From Tanypteryx hageni (lineage: Eukaryota; Arthropoda; Insecta; Odonata; Petaluridae): DNA of 64,000 bases. Positions 1-10,079 of this stretch are shown in pieces. Location of the stretch: the NCBI GenBank assembly GCA_028673005.1, contig CM054114.1, positions 12,761,516 through 12,825,515 on the forward strand, written 5' to 3'. The translations under genes were made by a program, and so were the position numbers. Each line of letters starts with the position of its first letter. Position 1 is the stretch's first letter. The notes under the pieces are model-generated. The model ran no database searches, had not been told where the DNA came from, and saw only the letters and a program-made list of their open reading frames with translations.

Positions 1-93
1 CATTAAGTCCGTGTAAATCGAGAGATGGGCGCGTTTTCTTGACCGTGTAATACTGACACCGTGTACATCAAGTACCGTGTCGAGGGATAGGTG
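1..93. mobile_element. Terminal fragment of a pogo/Tigger-like DNA transposon
   Basis: Repeated GTGTAAATCGAG-like and ACCGTGT motifs run to an end reading CGAGGGATAGGTG at 81-93. Read on the other strand this end (CACCTATCCCTCGA) matches the start of the element at 37,296 (CACCCACCCCTCGA). Terminal repeats of this kind, rich in TCGATTTACACGG, are known from pogo/Tigger-like elements. The window cuts off the rest. No TA target duplication is visible on the right. Confidence 0.5.
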
Positions 94-640
94 TCGAAGA
101 ATAAATTTCACGTCGACATACAATCAAGCAGTCCGTTTAAAAACGAAGCAAAGTTCGAGAAGGTTGAGACGGAGAGAATCCTTTTTACTGCAGAGAGAGA
201 GAGAGAGACGGAAGGAAAATTTCCGACTTCCAAAGGCTACTACGTGGAAAAGAGAGCCTCGCGGGTGTCCAACATCCATCAACTTCCACCGGAGATGTTA
301 TTCCACATTTGTGAGAGCCATAAAGGAGCGGCGGACTGGGAAGTTGAGGTACAATGGTGTAAACGGAAGAAGAATTGCGGAAAGGCTCAAATCCAACCGA
401 CTAACACACCTCGCTCGAAAATTAATGGAGAACTTCAAGTCCTCATGAAGCGTCGGGTAGGCTAAAGGAAAAGGGTGCCGCCCTATTGCGGATGGCAGTC
501 TCATTTCGCACGCGCACGCTCGCAAGTCACGAAGCGGGCGAGGTGAAAAGATATCTGCGATTCGCAACAAAAGGGAAAGGGTCTTCTTCTCCTGAAAAAC
601 GGCGTGGAAATGAGCGGAGGAAAACAAGAGATGGGTGAAA
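94..640. other. Unique sequence, no gene recognised
   Basis: Mixed-composition sequence with a short GA run at about 193-210. Open frames of 100-125 codons exist on both strands here, but they overlap each other and show no domain or codon pattern. I treat them as chance. Confidence 0.6.
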
Positions 641-978
641 GGAAAGGGTAAGGAGGGAATGAGGGTAAGGACATGGAGAGTGGGAGTAAGGAGGGGTTGG
701 GGGTAAGGAGGGGTGGGGATAAGGAGGGGTGGGGATAAGGAGGGGTGGGGATAAGGAGGGGTGGGGATCAGGAGGGGTGGGGATCAGGAGGGGGTGGGGA
801 TAAGGAGGGGGTGGGGATAAGGAGGGGTGAAGATAAGGAGGGGTGGAGGTAAGGAGGAGTGGAGGTAAGGAGGGGTGGGGGTAAGGAGGGGTGGGGGTAG
901 GGAGGGGGTGGGGGTAAGGAGGGAGTGGCGGTAATGAGGGGGTGGCGGTAAGGAGGGGGTGGGGGTAAGGAGGGACTA
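640..978. repeat. G-rich 16-bp minisatellite
   Basis: About 18 imperfect tandem copies of a unit close to AAGGAGGGGTGGGGAT. The central copies are nearly identical and the outer ones drift (GGTAAGGAGGGGTGGG, GTGGCGGTAAGG). The plus strand carries runs of three to five G spaced by short linkers, so it fits the G-quadruplex pattern many times over. Long proline-rich frames on the minus strand are a by-product of the repeat. Confidence 0.9.
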
Positions 979-1261
979 TACTTGAGCCAGCCAGAGTTGG
1001 CACTTGGTTGCTTGGAAGCAGTCAAATGCCAATTCTGGGGGGAAAGAAAGTGTAAAGAGCGAGCCGTTACCATGGCAACGGTGCGCTGTTGACATTTTCT
1101 CTTACACCTTCTGTTTCACTAGTCCCGCACGCGTAATGAACAGTAACTCAGCAGGTTGGGGTAAACCGATGATCGTAACAGCATTTGGCAATATCGCCTT
1201 CCCATCGGTGGATAGGGAACCAGCTCTTCAGGTACCATCTCTGGCCGGCTGGACTATAGGG
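979..1261. other. Unique sequence between minisatellite and hAT element
   Basis: Ordinary mixed sequence. An open frame of about 100 codons starting at 1004 runs into the hAT element, which argues against it being a real gene. Confidence 0.6.
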
Positions 1262-1566
1262 CAGTGGTTTCCAAACATTACAAAGCCGCGCTCTCCCCTC
1301 ACCTAAGAAAACTATCTTCGCACCCCCTCTATACCATGTTCAATTACAGTTCATAAACAATACCTGCTGGGCATACAATTACCATTAATAAAACCATCTT
1401 CAGGAAAAACATTGACGCGAACGATACATCCTAGCCAATTGAGGGCTAGAATTTGGCTGCTGCATATGGTAGGTCTCAAGATTATGATGGTTAAACGGCC
1501 AGCAAATATATGAGAAATACTTTGCGCCTCCCAAGGGGGGGGCGCCCCACTGTTTGGAAAACACTG
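1262..1566. mobile_element. Non-autonomous hAT element, 305 bp
   Basis: The left end CAGTGGTTTCCAAAC and right end GTTTGGAAAACACTG form hAT-type terminal inverted repeats. Flanks are GACTATAGGG on the left and GACTAGGG on the right, consistent with an 8-bp target duplication with a 2-bp slip. GC-rich subterminal stretches (CGCGCTCTCCCC; GGGGGGGCGCCCC) resemble those of Charlie-like hAT families. It has no transposase frame. Confidence 0.85.
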
Positions 1567-3055
1567 GACTAGGGGGAAGGAGGGACTCTTACGTATCTGA
1601 TGTGTGGTCCTCCTGAAAAATATGCCCCCGTGAAAGAAATACCATTTTTCTCTCTCTCATTCCCTCTATCCTATCCCTCCCCTCCCTCCGTCCCTTCTCC
1701 CTCAATCCCTCTTCTAAGGAAGGGGAGTGACGAATCGCGGATGTTGGAGGCATACGAAGACGAACTCAAAAACACGCGTAAGGAGAAAAAGGAAAGATTT
1801 GGGATTTACAATCTGGAGATGAAATTTTTTTAAAATCCTTTTTTCAAAATATATTATTGTAATCAACATCGATCACAAAATGAAACGCGGCTTTAAAAAA
1901 AATTTCAACTAAAGAATAAGCGCGTTTAAGTCTCTGTTCGATCCTTCGACGTTTATAAAATTGATAAAATACTAGCGTAATTTGAAACTAATGTGAATTT
2001 TTTATTTCTTCTTAAGAGCGTTTTTAATTCTTGTTATCTTGTATTGCGGAACCAATTCCCCATATGCATTCACCTTCCATAAAGCAGCTTTGAACACTGC
2101 TTACAATAATTAAGATTACAATTAAATTTCTCATACAGATAAATTAATCGAGTCTAGTCACAATGAAATTAGCCAAATTTCGTTTAACCAATAATATTTC
2201 TATTAAAAAAACATTATTAAAATTCAGTCGTAAATTTTTTTAAAGACATTCTTCTCCCCGTAAAATTTCCACCAGAGGGAAAATTGAGACATCCCTCCCG
2301 ACCGGAAGTGACGCTGCCTGTGCTCTAGAGAGCGTAACTGCCCCTACTCGATGGTATTGAATAATTTATTGATGTTCCTAAACACCAGTTTACGAATCAT
2401 TTGAATATATGTTTAATAAAAATATTACAGTTTCCTATTTTCTTTCACACCAGCTCATTAAACAAATATCACCATGTCTTTCAGCCTCTGCGTCGACGCT
2501 TTATCAAATTAAAAGAGACCTAAAATTAAAATTCTTGAGAAATTTCAACTCTTCGAGGAAGTATCATCATAAAAATAACGATAACTCCCCTTTGGCGAAT
2601 TGCGACACTCTGCAGCTACACCGCGATGACGTAAATATTTCTTGCATTAAGTAATTTCAATGCAGGGAAGTCAGTTTCATCTTCCCATACCATCGCTTAG
2701 CATCGAGAGTTATTCATTCGCAAACGGCAAGCAATTCCACAAAATATGGACGTGTCTGTGGAATCTTTTGATCGTTTGGCATCTGGGTCGATCGTATCTT
2801 CCATCGTCTCCAAGTTGGAACGGGGAAAGGGCGAGGCAGCGAAACACACCAAGCGAAAGCCTCTCTTTTTCTCTCTTTGTCTTTCAACAATGCGCACGCT
2901 TTAATTGTAAAGAAAGGTTTATCCTCGCGGCGCGGCGCTAGCTGCAAGGGAGTGACGCGGAAGCAGATTAGATTGATTTATGTAAGGAGAAGGATGTCGC
3001 AGCTGGTGTAAAGCAAGAATGCGTAGGAAACGGCGTGTTGCTTCGTTTGCCACCA
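1567..3055. other. AT-rich unique sequence, no gene recognised
   Basis: Contains a short CT run at about 1650-1715 and long AT-rich stretches from 1840 to 2700. Frames of up to about 90 codons are present without recognisable domains or splice context. Confidence 0.6.
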
Positions 3056-3420
3056 CTGCACACGACGCCTCTCCCCCTTTCTCCCTCCCTTTCCTTGCCT
3101 TCCCTTCCCGCTTTCCCCCTCCCTCTTTCCCCCTCCTCATTACAAGCCAGTCTCCTCTCTCTCTCCTACAGCACCACCAACTCGACCTTTACCCCTTCCC
3201 AACCGCCATGCACAAGGGCTCCTCCTTCGGGCACTCTCTATTTCTCACCCTCCTCTTCTCCCCCTCCTCCCGCCACCAGTCCAAAAGGCGGAAGTCTGGA
3301 GGATGCGGTCGGTGGGAGAGGCGGCGAAAGAGATGAGGCGAGAGATGGAGCGTGGAAGAAGAGAGAAAGAGAGAGAGTGGGGAGATATAAAAGGGAGAGA
3401 GACAATTTAAAATGAGAAGA
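3056..3420. repeat. CT-rich tract followed by GA-rich tract
   Basis: 3061-3170 is strongly pyrimidine-rich (CTCCC/CTTTCCC runs) and 3335-3410 strongly purine-rich (GAGAGA/GAAAGA). The change of strand bias leaves a possible intramolecular pairing between the two halves. Overlapping frames of 73-126 codons on both strands follow from the composition. Confidence 0.75.
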
Positions 3421-3455
3421 AGGGGTGGGGTAGAATGAATGCGGGGAAAGAAAAT

Positions 3456-4035
3456 GTACAAGCGAGAGAGGATAAGAGACGTAAAATAGAATGGCAGGAT
3501 GAAATAGAGAGAAAAGATAGATAAGCGTCTTTATTCGGACGAAATTTGGACCATATGGTCCATTCTTACATTTAACCCTTCGTCAATATCATGATTATTA
3601 AAAAAATATTACAATAAAGAGTATATAAAAATATTCAATCATAAAAAGATGCAAGTGTAGACAGATTTAAGTTTGTGGTGAAAACTTAGGTAAAAACAGG
3701 CCTGTTCTTCCTAGTAAAACCCACGCAGGAAAACATCTACAGAGTACAAGCGAGAGAGGATAACAGATGTAAAATAGAATGGCAGGATGAAATAGAATAA
3801 ATAGATAGATAAGCGCCTTTATTCGGACAAAATTTGGACCTTAATGTCCGTTCTTACATTAAACCCTTCGTCAATGTCATGAATATTAAAAACATGTATT
3901 TCAGTAAACAGTACATAAAAATATACAAAAGAAAAAATGATACAATTTTAGACAGATTTAAGCTTTTGGTGAAAACCTAGGTAAAACAGGCCTGTTCTTC
4001 CTAGTAAAACCCACGCAGGATAACACCCACTGAGA
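3456..4035. repeat. Tandem duplication, two diverged 288-bp units
   Basis: Unit 1 is 3456-3743 and unit 2 is 3744 to about 4035. Both start GTACAAGCGAGAGAGGATAA, both contain AAAATAGAATGGCAGGATG and TTTATTCGGAC, and both end CCTAGTAAAACCCACGCAGG. Differences are scattered substitutions and small indels, so the duplication is not very recent. I do not recognise the unit. It holds no frame of interest. Confidence 0.9.
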
Positions 4036-4065
4036 AGGGGGGTGTGAAAAACCTGCAAAAATCCT

Positions 4066-4132
4066 ACAGAGTGTATGTTACAACGGAAAACTACAAAACA
4101 GAGTGTATATGTTACAATGGAAAACTAGAAAA
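4066..4132. repeat. Short tandem repeat, two copies of about 33 bp
   Basis: ACAGAGTGTATGTTACAACGG at 4066 recurs with small changes at 4098 (ACAGAGTGTATATGTTACAA), both followed by AAAACTA. It lies just downstream of the 288-bp duplication and may be part of the same ancient element. Confidence 0.75.
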
Positions 4133-4389
4133 CGATACAGGAAACAGTAAATACAGTAGGAAAGATCGTAAATAAAGCATAGTTGTATGCCCTCATAAAT
4201 ACGCATATAAAGACATTTAAGTAATATACGTATGAAATACACATTAATTATAGACAGAATAGAATAAACATGAAATATATATGATGAAGACAGAAGGGAT
4301 ACAAAACATGCATATTATAAGAAAAAAGAAGGAAGGAGGAAGTAAGACGGAGTGGCGAGGAATGAATGGGTTTCGAGAACGAAGAAAGA

Positions 4390-4575
4390 GCGAATATAGG
4401 ATATGGCGAGGAGTAACAAAGGATGGGATGAAAGGGGACAGGAGGGGAGGGGGCGGAGGGGAGGGGGGTGGAGGGGAGGGGGATGGATGGGTAGGGAAGG
4501 GAGGGGTAGGAGAGGGGAAAGAGTGATTGAGAGGGTGAGGGGAGGGGTAGAGAAAGTGAGGAAAGGATGGACGCG
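4390..4575. repeat. G-rich purine tract
   Basis: Runs such as GGAGGGGAGGGGGG and GGGTAGGGAAGGGAGGGG from 4435 to 4560 give several possible G-quadruplex sites on the plus strand. The 80-130-codon frames overlapping it are glycine/arginine or proline/serine composition artefacts. Confidence 0.75.
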
Positions 4576-5319
4576 AGGGTTTAGGAGCCCCTCTGCAAGC
4601 CCAGTAGTTACGCAGAGAAAGGGTTCGGCGCCGAATAGTCACAATATAAGCTCAAGCAATGAACTGGTCAATCGTTAATCTCCACAACGACTTTTCCCTG
4701 TCTCACGTTATGCCACACTGCTCACTATTATTCATAGAAATCCATTTGAAAGTTTTGAATTTGGCGTCCGACCAAAACTCATTGACCTTCCCGCCGCGGT
4801 TTGTTTTGTACGGCGAAAATACACTTCTCATTGCCTGATTTATATAACGGGCGACAAAAGATGTTTTCCGTTCGCAAAACAACTGGATTCGTTGCTTTTA
4901 TTCGAGAGTGCTTAAATCTGAATGAATTTCGCTCTGAGACAAGGAAATAATAATATCTTTTGGAGATTAATAAATAGAAGAACTGGCATCGGTCTTTCGG
5001 TCATGTTTTAAAAAATGTTAAAGAAATTTCATTTTCAAATACGCGCGATGAGTGGAGGCATTTATGACGAAATTATTGAAACTCAACTTAATATCTTCTG
5101 TGTTCGAGTTGTAACTATGGAAACGTCATTTAACTGGGAACGAGAGGTGTTGCGGTGAATTTTTAAGCTATAATTTCATTCCAATCTCGATGGAATCGAA
5201 TCTAATCACTGTCACTTCAAAATGTTTTCAAAGTACATTATCGCGACAATCGGCTAATCGAGTAAGTCGAATTGATGAAGCAGACGTTTCTCTCAGAGAC
5301 CAGATCCTCTTGGGTGTTC
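4576..5319. other. Unique sequence, no gene recognised
   Basis: Mixed, mildly AT-rich sequence. I see no repeat, splice pattern or coding signal in it. Confidence 0.6.
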
Positions 5320-5700
5320 CACGTTGTCAGGTGACGTTGCCATTACGTCACCCGATATGCAAATCGCTTCGACCTCGAAAACCACGCCATTAACGTTATA
5401 TCCTTAAATTAAACTTAATATAAATACAAATATTCCGGATCTAATCCCAGTGATGGACAATTTTTCACTCGGGATTATGAATTTAAAACGCGTGACGTGT
5501 CGAGTGACGCTTTGACACGTAGGTGGGAGTCGAAACGTGTCAGCGTAGGAATTTGCGTTACATCACGCCCGCCCCGCGTATCGCCGAGCCGATTAAACGC
5601 GTGCGCGTGCATGCATATGCTAATCCGAATCAACGTCAATTAATCGGCGAAGCGGCTCATAGCCTTCAGCGGCGCATGCGCAAAAACACAGTGCGCTGCG
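5320..5700. promoter_or_regulatory. CpG-rich stretch with clustered regulatory-type motifs
   Basis: In order: a CRE-like TTACGTCAC (5343-5351), a perfect POU octamer ATGCAAAT (5357-5364), an inverted pair ACGTGTC...GACACGT (about 5498-5521), a further ACGTGTCAGCG (5535-5545), ATGCATATGCTAAT (about 5610-5625) and the palindrome GCGCATGCGC (5672-5681), which fits the NRF-1/Ewg site. CpG density is above the surroundings. Known motif grammar suggests an enhancer or promoter, but no transcript is shown. A 117-codon frame from 5523 to 5876 runs through this stretch and has no recognisable domain. Confidence 0.35.
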
Positions 5701-5928
5701 GACTCGACATGATCTCAGGCGACGATTCCGGTCCTCGGACAATTTTCTCGTCTCGATGTGTAATAAAAGTACATTCGAAGCATTATAGTATGTATCTGGC
5801 ATTCTATGAATTCGAATACGCCTCTCTGCTGGGTCTTGCCGATTTCAAATTCACCTGTGATGTGTGGGTTGCATAAGATTCGGGGGACGATCGTAAATTG
5901 CCGAACGCTTATTTTTAATGGCTAACAG

Positions 5929-6091
5929 CAGTGGTTCCCAAAAATAAAATAAATACCTACTTGTTTTTCATAATACTTTGAAAATAACATTACATTTTAT
6001 ATTTATTGGTAGCTGGATGGGGTTGCGATAAGCATGGCTGCATTAAGAGGGCGTCGCACATTACAATGTCAACAGTTTAGGAAAACTCATG
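5929..6091. mobile_element. Degraded hAT-like element
   Basis: Starts CAGTGGTTCCCAAAA and ends near AGTTTAGGAAAACTCATG, a decayed match to the inverse of the left end. It carries GGGTTGCGATAAG-like subterminal sequence. No target duplication can be made out. It directly abuts the Penelope-like relic that follows. Confidence 0.5.
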
Positions 6092-6094
6092 TTG

Positions 6095-6545
6095 AATCAT
6101 AAAGATAAATTTGGTGATGATTTAAAATCCGGAATTTATAAATAATTTTGCGACGAATGCAATGATGGTCAATCTGGCAGGAAGTTTAAATTTAGAATTA
6201 AAGAACATGCTCGTTGCTATCAAAATAAGTCCCGTATTTCACATTTCGCCAAACACCTTGTTGACGTTCACCACTCTTTAAAATTTTCATGAAGAAGGCC
6301 AAAGAACAATTAAAGATTATCCTCCATCTAGATAATAAGAACTGTTCACTTGTAAACAATAAGCAATTACTCTCTCCCATTCCCCACTGCTCTATACCGT
6401 TCTTCTCTTGTCCGCTCCCCCTTCCTCAAATCCCCAACCCAAAACTTAAACCGTCTTTAATTGTCTCTATACAATGTTCTGGTGTGTTCTTCGTTCTTAT
6501 TGGTTCATTGCTCATACTTTACATTATGTTACGGTTTTGTTTTTA
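6095..6545 (+). pseudogene. Penelope-like retroelement relic: GIY-YIG endonuclease region
   Basis: From about 6130 the frame reads SGIYK, stop, FCDECND, GQSGRKFKFRIKEH, then ISHFAKHLVD and HHSLKF (to about 6290). This is the GIY-YIG nuclease core of Penelope-like elements: GIY, a paired-cysteine segment, a G-Q-S/T-G-R motif, R-x-K-E-H, and F-A-K-H-L near the end. The segment that normally carries Y-I-G is shortened by about three codons between CND and GQSGR, so the second half of the signature is missing. There is an in-frame stop after GIYK and a frame change near 6289, after which KIILHLDNKNCSL may continue the element. The reverse transcriptase part is absent. Family assignment is fairly firm and function is certainly lost. 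Confidence 0.8.
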
Positions 6546-7935
6546 ATTGGTTGCTATTCAATCCAATCCAAACTGAGCTCTGACGGTCTTAATGACTTAG
6601 CGTACGCCGTCCCCGTGAGCGGTGTCTCTAATCCGTAGCCGTAGCAACAGTGCGGATATGGGAACTTTGAGATGATCTCAAGCTAAACAGTATTGCCTTA
6701 TGGCGGAAAAACATTGAGTTGGCCGTGATAACTAAGTTCTACATACTAGTAGAGTTAACAATATAAAAATAATAACAGAAAAGAAAGGGTGGGTTGATTA
6801 TTTACAATAATATGGATTATTATTTTTATATATTTTATTATTTTTTGTAAATAAATAAATATATACATAAATATATATAATATACTTATTTTTCCAATCA
6901 ATCCAAATTTTGCTATTAAAAAAACAAATTTATACAATTAGTACAAGTAACAATGTTTTCCCAAGCATATATATATTTAGAATTTGTTATATTTCTCATC
7001 TGTTACGTTGAAACCTAGGTCGTGTTTTCTCAAATAAAGTGGAACTTCTTTATAAGTGATTTGTTTTATTTCCTTAAAATGGAATTCCACAAAATCCTGG
7101 CGTGCTCCGTCAATTATACATATTTACAAATAACCATCTTTTAAAAATGCTATTAATGCAAAATAACTGACAAACTTTCCAATTAATCTAAATTAATTGT
7201 GCGTCATTTACCGAAATCAGCGGCAATGCCGTTGACTACTAGACATTTCCCATCAAAATCTTTTCGTGTTCTATGGATCGATTAGAAGCGTTTTCGAAAC
7301 TCAACGGCAGGAAAATGAATCTTCATTCTTTTAGGCGCTTTTGAATCACGTCTCAAACTTATGCAATGACAATACGTAATTTTAAAATGCTAATAAAAAA
7401 TATACTGCGCCCACTCCTATTTCATTCAGATGGCGGAATGAAACGCTCCTGAAATCGAAAACGTTAATGTAAATGGTGATTACCCTAAATTTCCTTTAGT
7501 CGTCACACTGACGAAACATTGAAAGAATGGCGAAAATCGAATCAACCGTCATAGAATTATTCGCACTAGCATTTCGAGAGCTCTTCGCAAACAATCAGCA
7601 GACATTATTTGGATAGTATCATAAGCGATTTGCATAAAACATGCGCATAGCACTTTCACAGTTTTCATTTGCTAATATTTTCAGATTAAAATATTTTGAG
7701 CCAACATTGAACAGTGCAATTGAAACGATAAATAAACTTAATAAATCATGCTTGATTGTAATATGCTTCCTACATGACATTAATCAACCGTATTTATCGA
7801 CTTTTATCATTCGTCCCTCTGTTCAGCTCAAGTTTATAAATTCCTAATGTTCCAGTAAAAGCATAAATTATTTCATCGATCATGCGTCGTTTTTAAGTCA
7901 TTAAATTGCCTTTTACGGACACACTACTATATTAT
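6546..7935. other. AT-rich unique sequence
   Basis: Includes a very AT-rich patch at 6760-6950 and otherwise unremarkable sequence. Frames do not exceed about 70 codons. I recognise nothing. Confidence 0.6.
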
Positions 7936-7939
7936 TAAC

Positions 7940-8540
7940 TTCATCATCATCAAATTCGTTTTACTTTTCGGTAGGCTTTTTGGCCCAGCCAGCCCAATCT
8001 GTAGTACCGCTCAAAGCCTTTCTCTTCATCTTCTTTTAATGCGTCTAACATATCTTTGCCTCTTTCCTAGCATTTTCCTTTCGATGACTTCTTTCAGTAG
8101 ACCGTAGACTTTCAAAATTTGACGCACTTTCTATATCTCCGTTATTGCTCTAATTTATCTCCTTTCTTCCCCTATTGTATTTAACAATTCCTCTTGTTTT
8201 TTGTCAGTCCAACTAATTTTCTACAGTCGACCCCATAACCACGTCTCAAATGCCTTTAATCTTCTTTTTTTCTCATTGTCCATGTCTCGCTCCCACATAA
8301 TGCTACATTTCATGTCAGAGTTTTGGCAAACCTCACTTCTTTCGTATTTATTCCATCTTGATCCAGAATAATTGTTAAATTAAAAATCCCAACAGTTTCA
8401 GTCTTTGCCCTTCCACTGTAACGTTGACCTAAGATTCTCCACTCTTGCTATATCTCATTACATTAGTTTATTAATTTTCTTTCTGTTAATTTTCAACCCG
8501 AAAGCCGTCTTAACCTCACGTCTCAAAGATTTGCCTTGAA
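7940..8540 (-). pseudogene. RTE-like LINE, decayed C-terminal reverse transcriptase region
   Basis: Reading the minus strand across frameshifts gives FGLKINRKK, then NVTVEGQRLK, ILDQDGINTKEVRFAKT, NVALCGSETWTM, RRLKAFETWLWGRL, KISWTDKK and finally LLKEVIERKMLGKRQRYVRRIK. This order (G-L-K-I-N-x-K-K, V-x-G-Q-x-L-K, S-E-T-W-T, L-K-A-F-E-x-W, I-S-W-T-D) is that of the thumb and C-terminal region of RTE-type endonuclease/reverse transcriptase proteins common in arthropods. There are at least three frame changes and several stops. The relic ends on the plus strand at TTCATCATCATCAAATTC (about 7940-7957), matching the short TGATGA tail typical of RTE elements. It is 5' truncated. Confidence 0.85.
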
Positions 8541-8966
8541 AATATATAAACTATTTTTAGAACAGGATTTCACGAGGCACAACCTAAATCCATCATTTTG
8601 TTAAATCCTAAGATAAATCAGAAAAGTTTGTTTTCTCAATACTAACGTTCAAATTGTTTATTCTTCTTGAAGCGGAAGCTTTCCCACCTTCTTCTGCAAC
8701 TTAAAAACATCGGTTTTACTTTCCATTCCCCTTTAAGTTAAGCAATAGTCTGGAAATTATTCAACCTGTGATTCAAGGTATTTGACTTATTCGATATAAA
8801 TAACAATGCACTACAATACTGAGTGAAAATAGGATTGAGAATAGAATTGAACTAGAAAACAGTACCAAAATAAAAGTGTTACCTTGGGTCATAGTCCAAA
8901 ACTTATCCTGGGTGCGATTCATTTACACGCATGAATAACGCTCTGAAATCAATCTGGTAAATCATT
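8541..8966. other. Unique sequence between LINE relic and hAT element
   Basis: AT-rich sequence with no coding signal. It may include more of the decayed LINE upstream of 8540, but no motif is left. Confidence 0.5.
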
Positions 8967-8974
8967 GTCTAACT

Positions 8975-9322
8975 CAGGGATGGCCAAACTACGGCCCGCG
9001 GGACAAATGTTGCCCGCAAAGGATTTTTGTGCGGCCCGCGAAACTATGGCGAAAAAGCAATTCGAAAAATTTAACACAAATTCATACATTTTTGAAGGTA
9101 TATATATATAGGTTATAATAAAACTTTTAAATAATGAAATGTTAGCCATGAAAACCTTACTTAGACTTGAGTTTCACTTATATGGCACCTCTGAATTTAT
9201 AGAAAACTTCCGATTTAAATTCTAATCAGGCCCGCCGAAGAATTGTCAACATCCAACGCGGCCCGCCAAGAGATTCGCAACAACTGATGTGGCCCGCCAT
9301 TAGAAAAGTTTGGGCAGCACTG
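8975..9322. mobile_element. Non-autonomous hAT element, 348 bp, with target duplication
   Basis: Left end CAGGGATGGCCAAAC, right end GTTTGGGCAGCACTG. The flanking octamers are GTCTAACT (8967-8974) and GTCTAGCT (9323-9330), one mismatch, close to the nTCTAGAn preference of hAT elements. The body has repeated CGGCCCGC blocks near both ends and an AT-rich centre. It belongs to the same family as the element at 49,830: both share TTTAACACAAA, ACTTCCGATTTAA and several GCGGCCCG blocks. It has no transposase. Confidence 0.93.
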
Positions 9323-9779
9323 GTCTAGCTCATAAAAGTGCGATATCACATGTTTTCTTCAATTTTATTGAAACATTTCTCTCGATTTTTGAAATTCCAC
9401 CTTAATCAAATGAACTTGGTGAACAGCTATGTCGTAATTCGAGAGTTACATAAATTTGAATGAGTGCATAAGCATTAACGAATTCTGCCTTTTTTAATGA
9501 AACCACAACTTTAAAGTTATCGCGGTCTATTCATGATGAATTCGAATGCCGCCGAAATGGACGGCGGGATGGTATTTTTCAATAAAAAAATTAATTATTT
9601 TCGCAGTGACCGAAAATTCGAATTTGGAACAAATTGCATCAGAGTGAGGTTCACGGATTGTTATGAAAGCAATATTACGCTTTTGTGGTCACGTGGCTGG
9701 ACATGATGGAGACAAAAGAAAGAGCCGCACGTCGGCCGAGAAAAGAATGAGAGAATAAAAAGAAGAGATAGAAAGTTGT
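9323..9779. other. Unique sequence
   Basis: No repeat or coding signal seen. GC content rises toward the promoter-like stretch that follows. Confidence 0.55.
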
Positions 9780-10078
9780 ATTCTCTTTTGAAAATATTTC
9801 TCACGTGTCAGCGCGACAGTTGGACACGTTTTATTGGACGCCACTCTGTTTAATCGGAGGAACGGTTGAAAAAAATAGCGACTGAATCACACGGCAGCGC
9901 AGACCGATCTTTTTTATTTCGCTATTTTCGTTATTTACTCGTTTGACCTCGCGCATGCGTGGGATTCGCTTTGACGTGACTTTAGTCTCTCTTTCCCGCG
10001 CGCACGTTTCGCGGAGACCAGAAAAGGAGGACTATCAGTTGGGATGCGTCGCTCGGGCAACGTGACCGAGGAAAATAA
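9780..10078 (+). promoter_or_regulatory. Promoter-like CpG-rich stretch upstream of the purine tract
   Basis: Contains CACGTGTCAGCG (9802-9813), GACACGTTT, the NRF-1-like GCGCATGCGT (9951-9960), TGACGTGAC (about 9973-9981) and a TCAGTT (10035-10040) that fits the arthropod initiator. An ATG follows at 10,044, but its frame runs straight into the GA repeat, so I do not call a gene. The 11-mer ACGTGTCAGCG is shared with the 5.3-5.7 kb cluster. Core promoter identity is inferred from motifs only. Confidence 0.3.
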
Positions 10079-10079
10079 A

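Noticed and set aside
5523..5876. 117-codon frame through the CpG-rich stretch
   Set aside because: CpG-rich sequence is poor in stop codons. No domain is visible and the regulatory motifs lie inside the frame.
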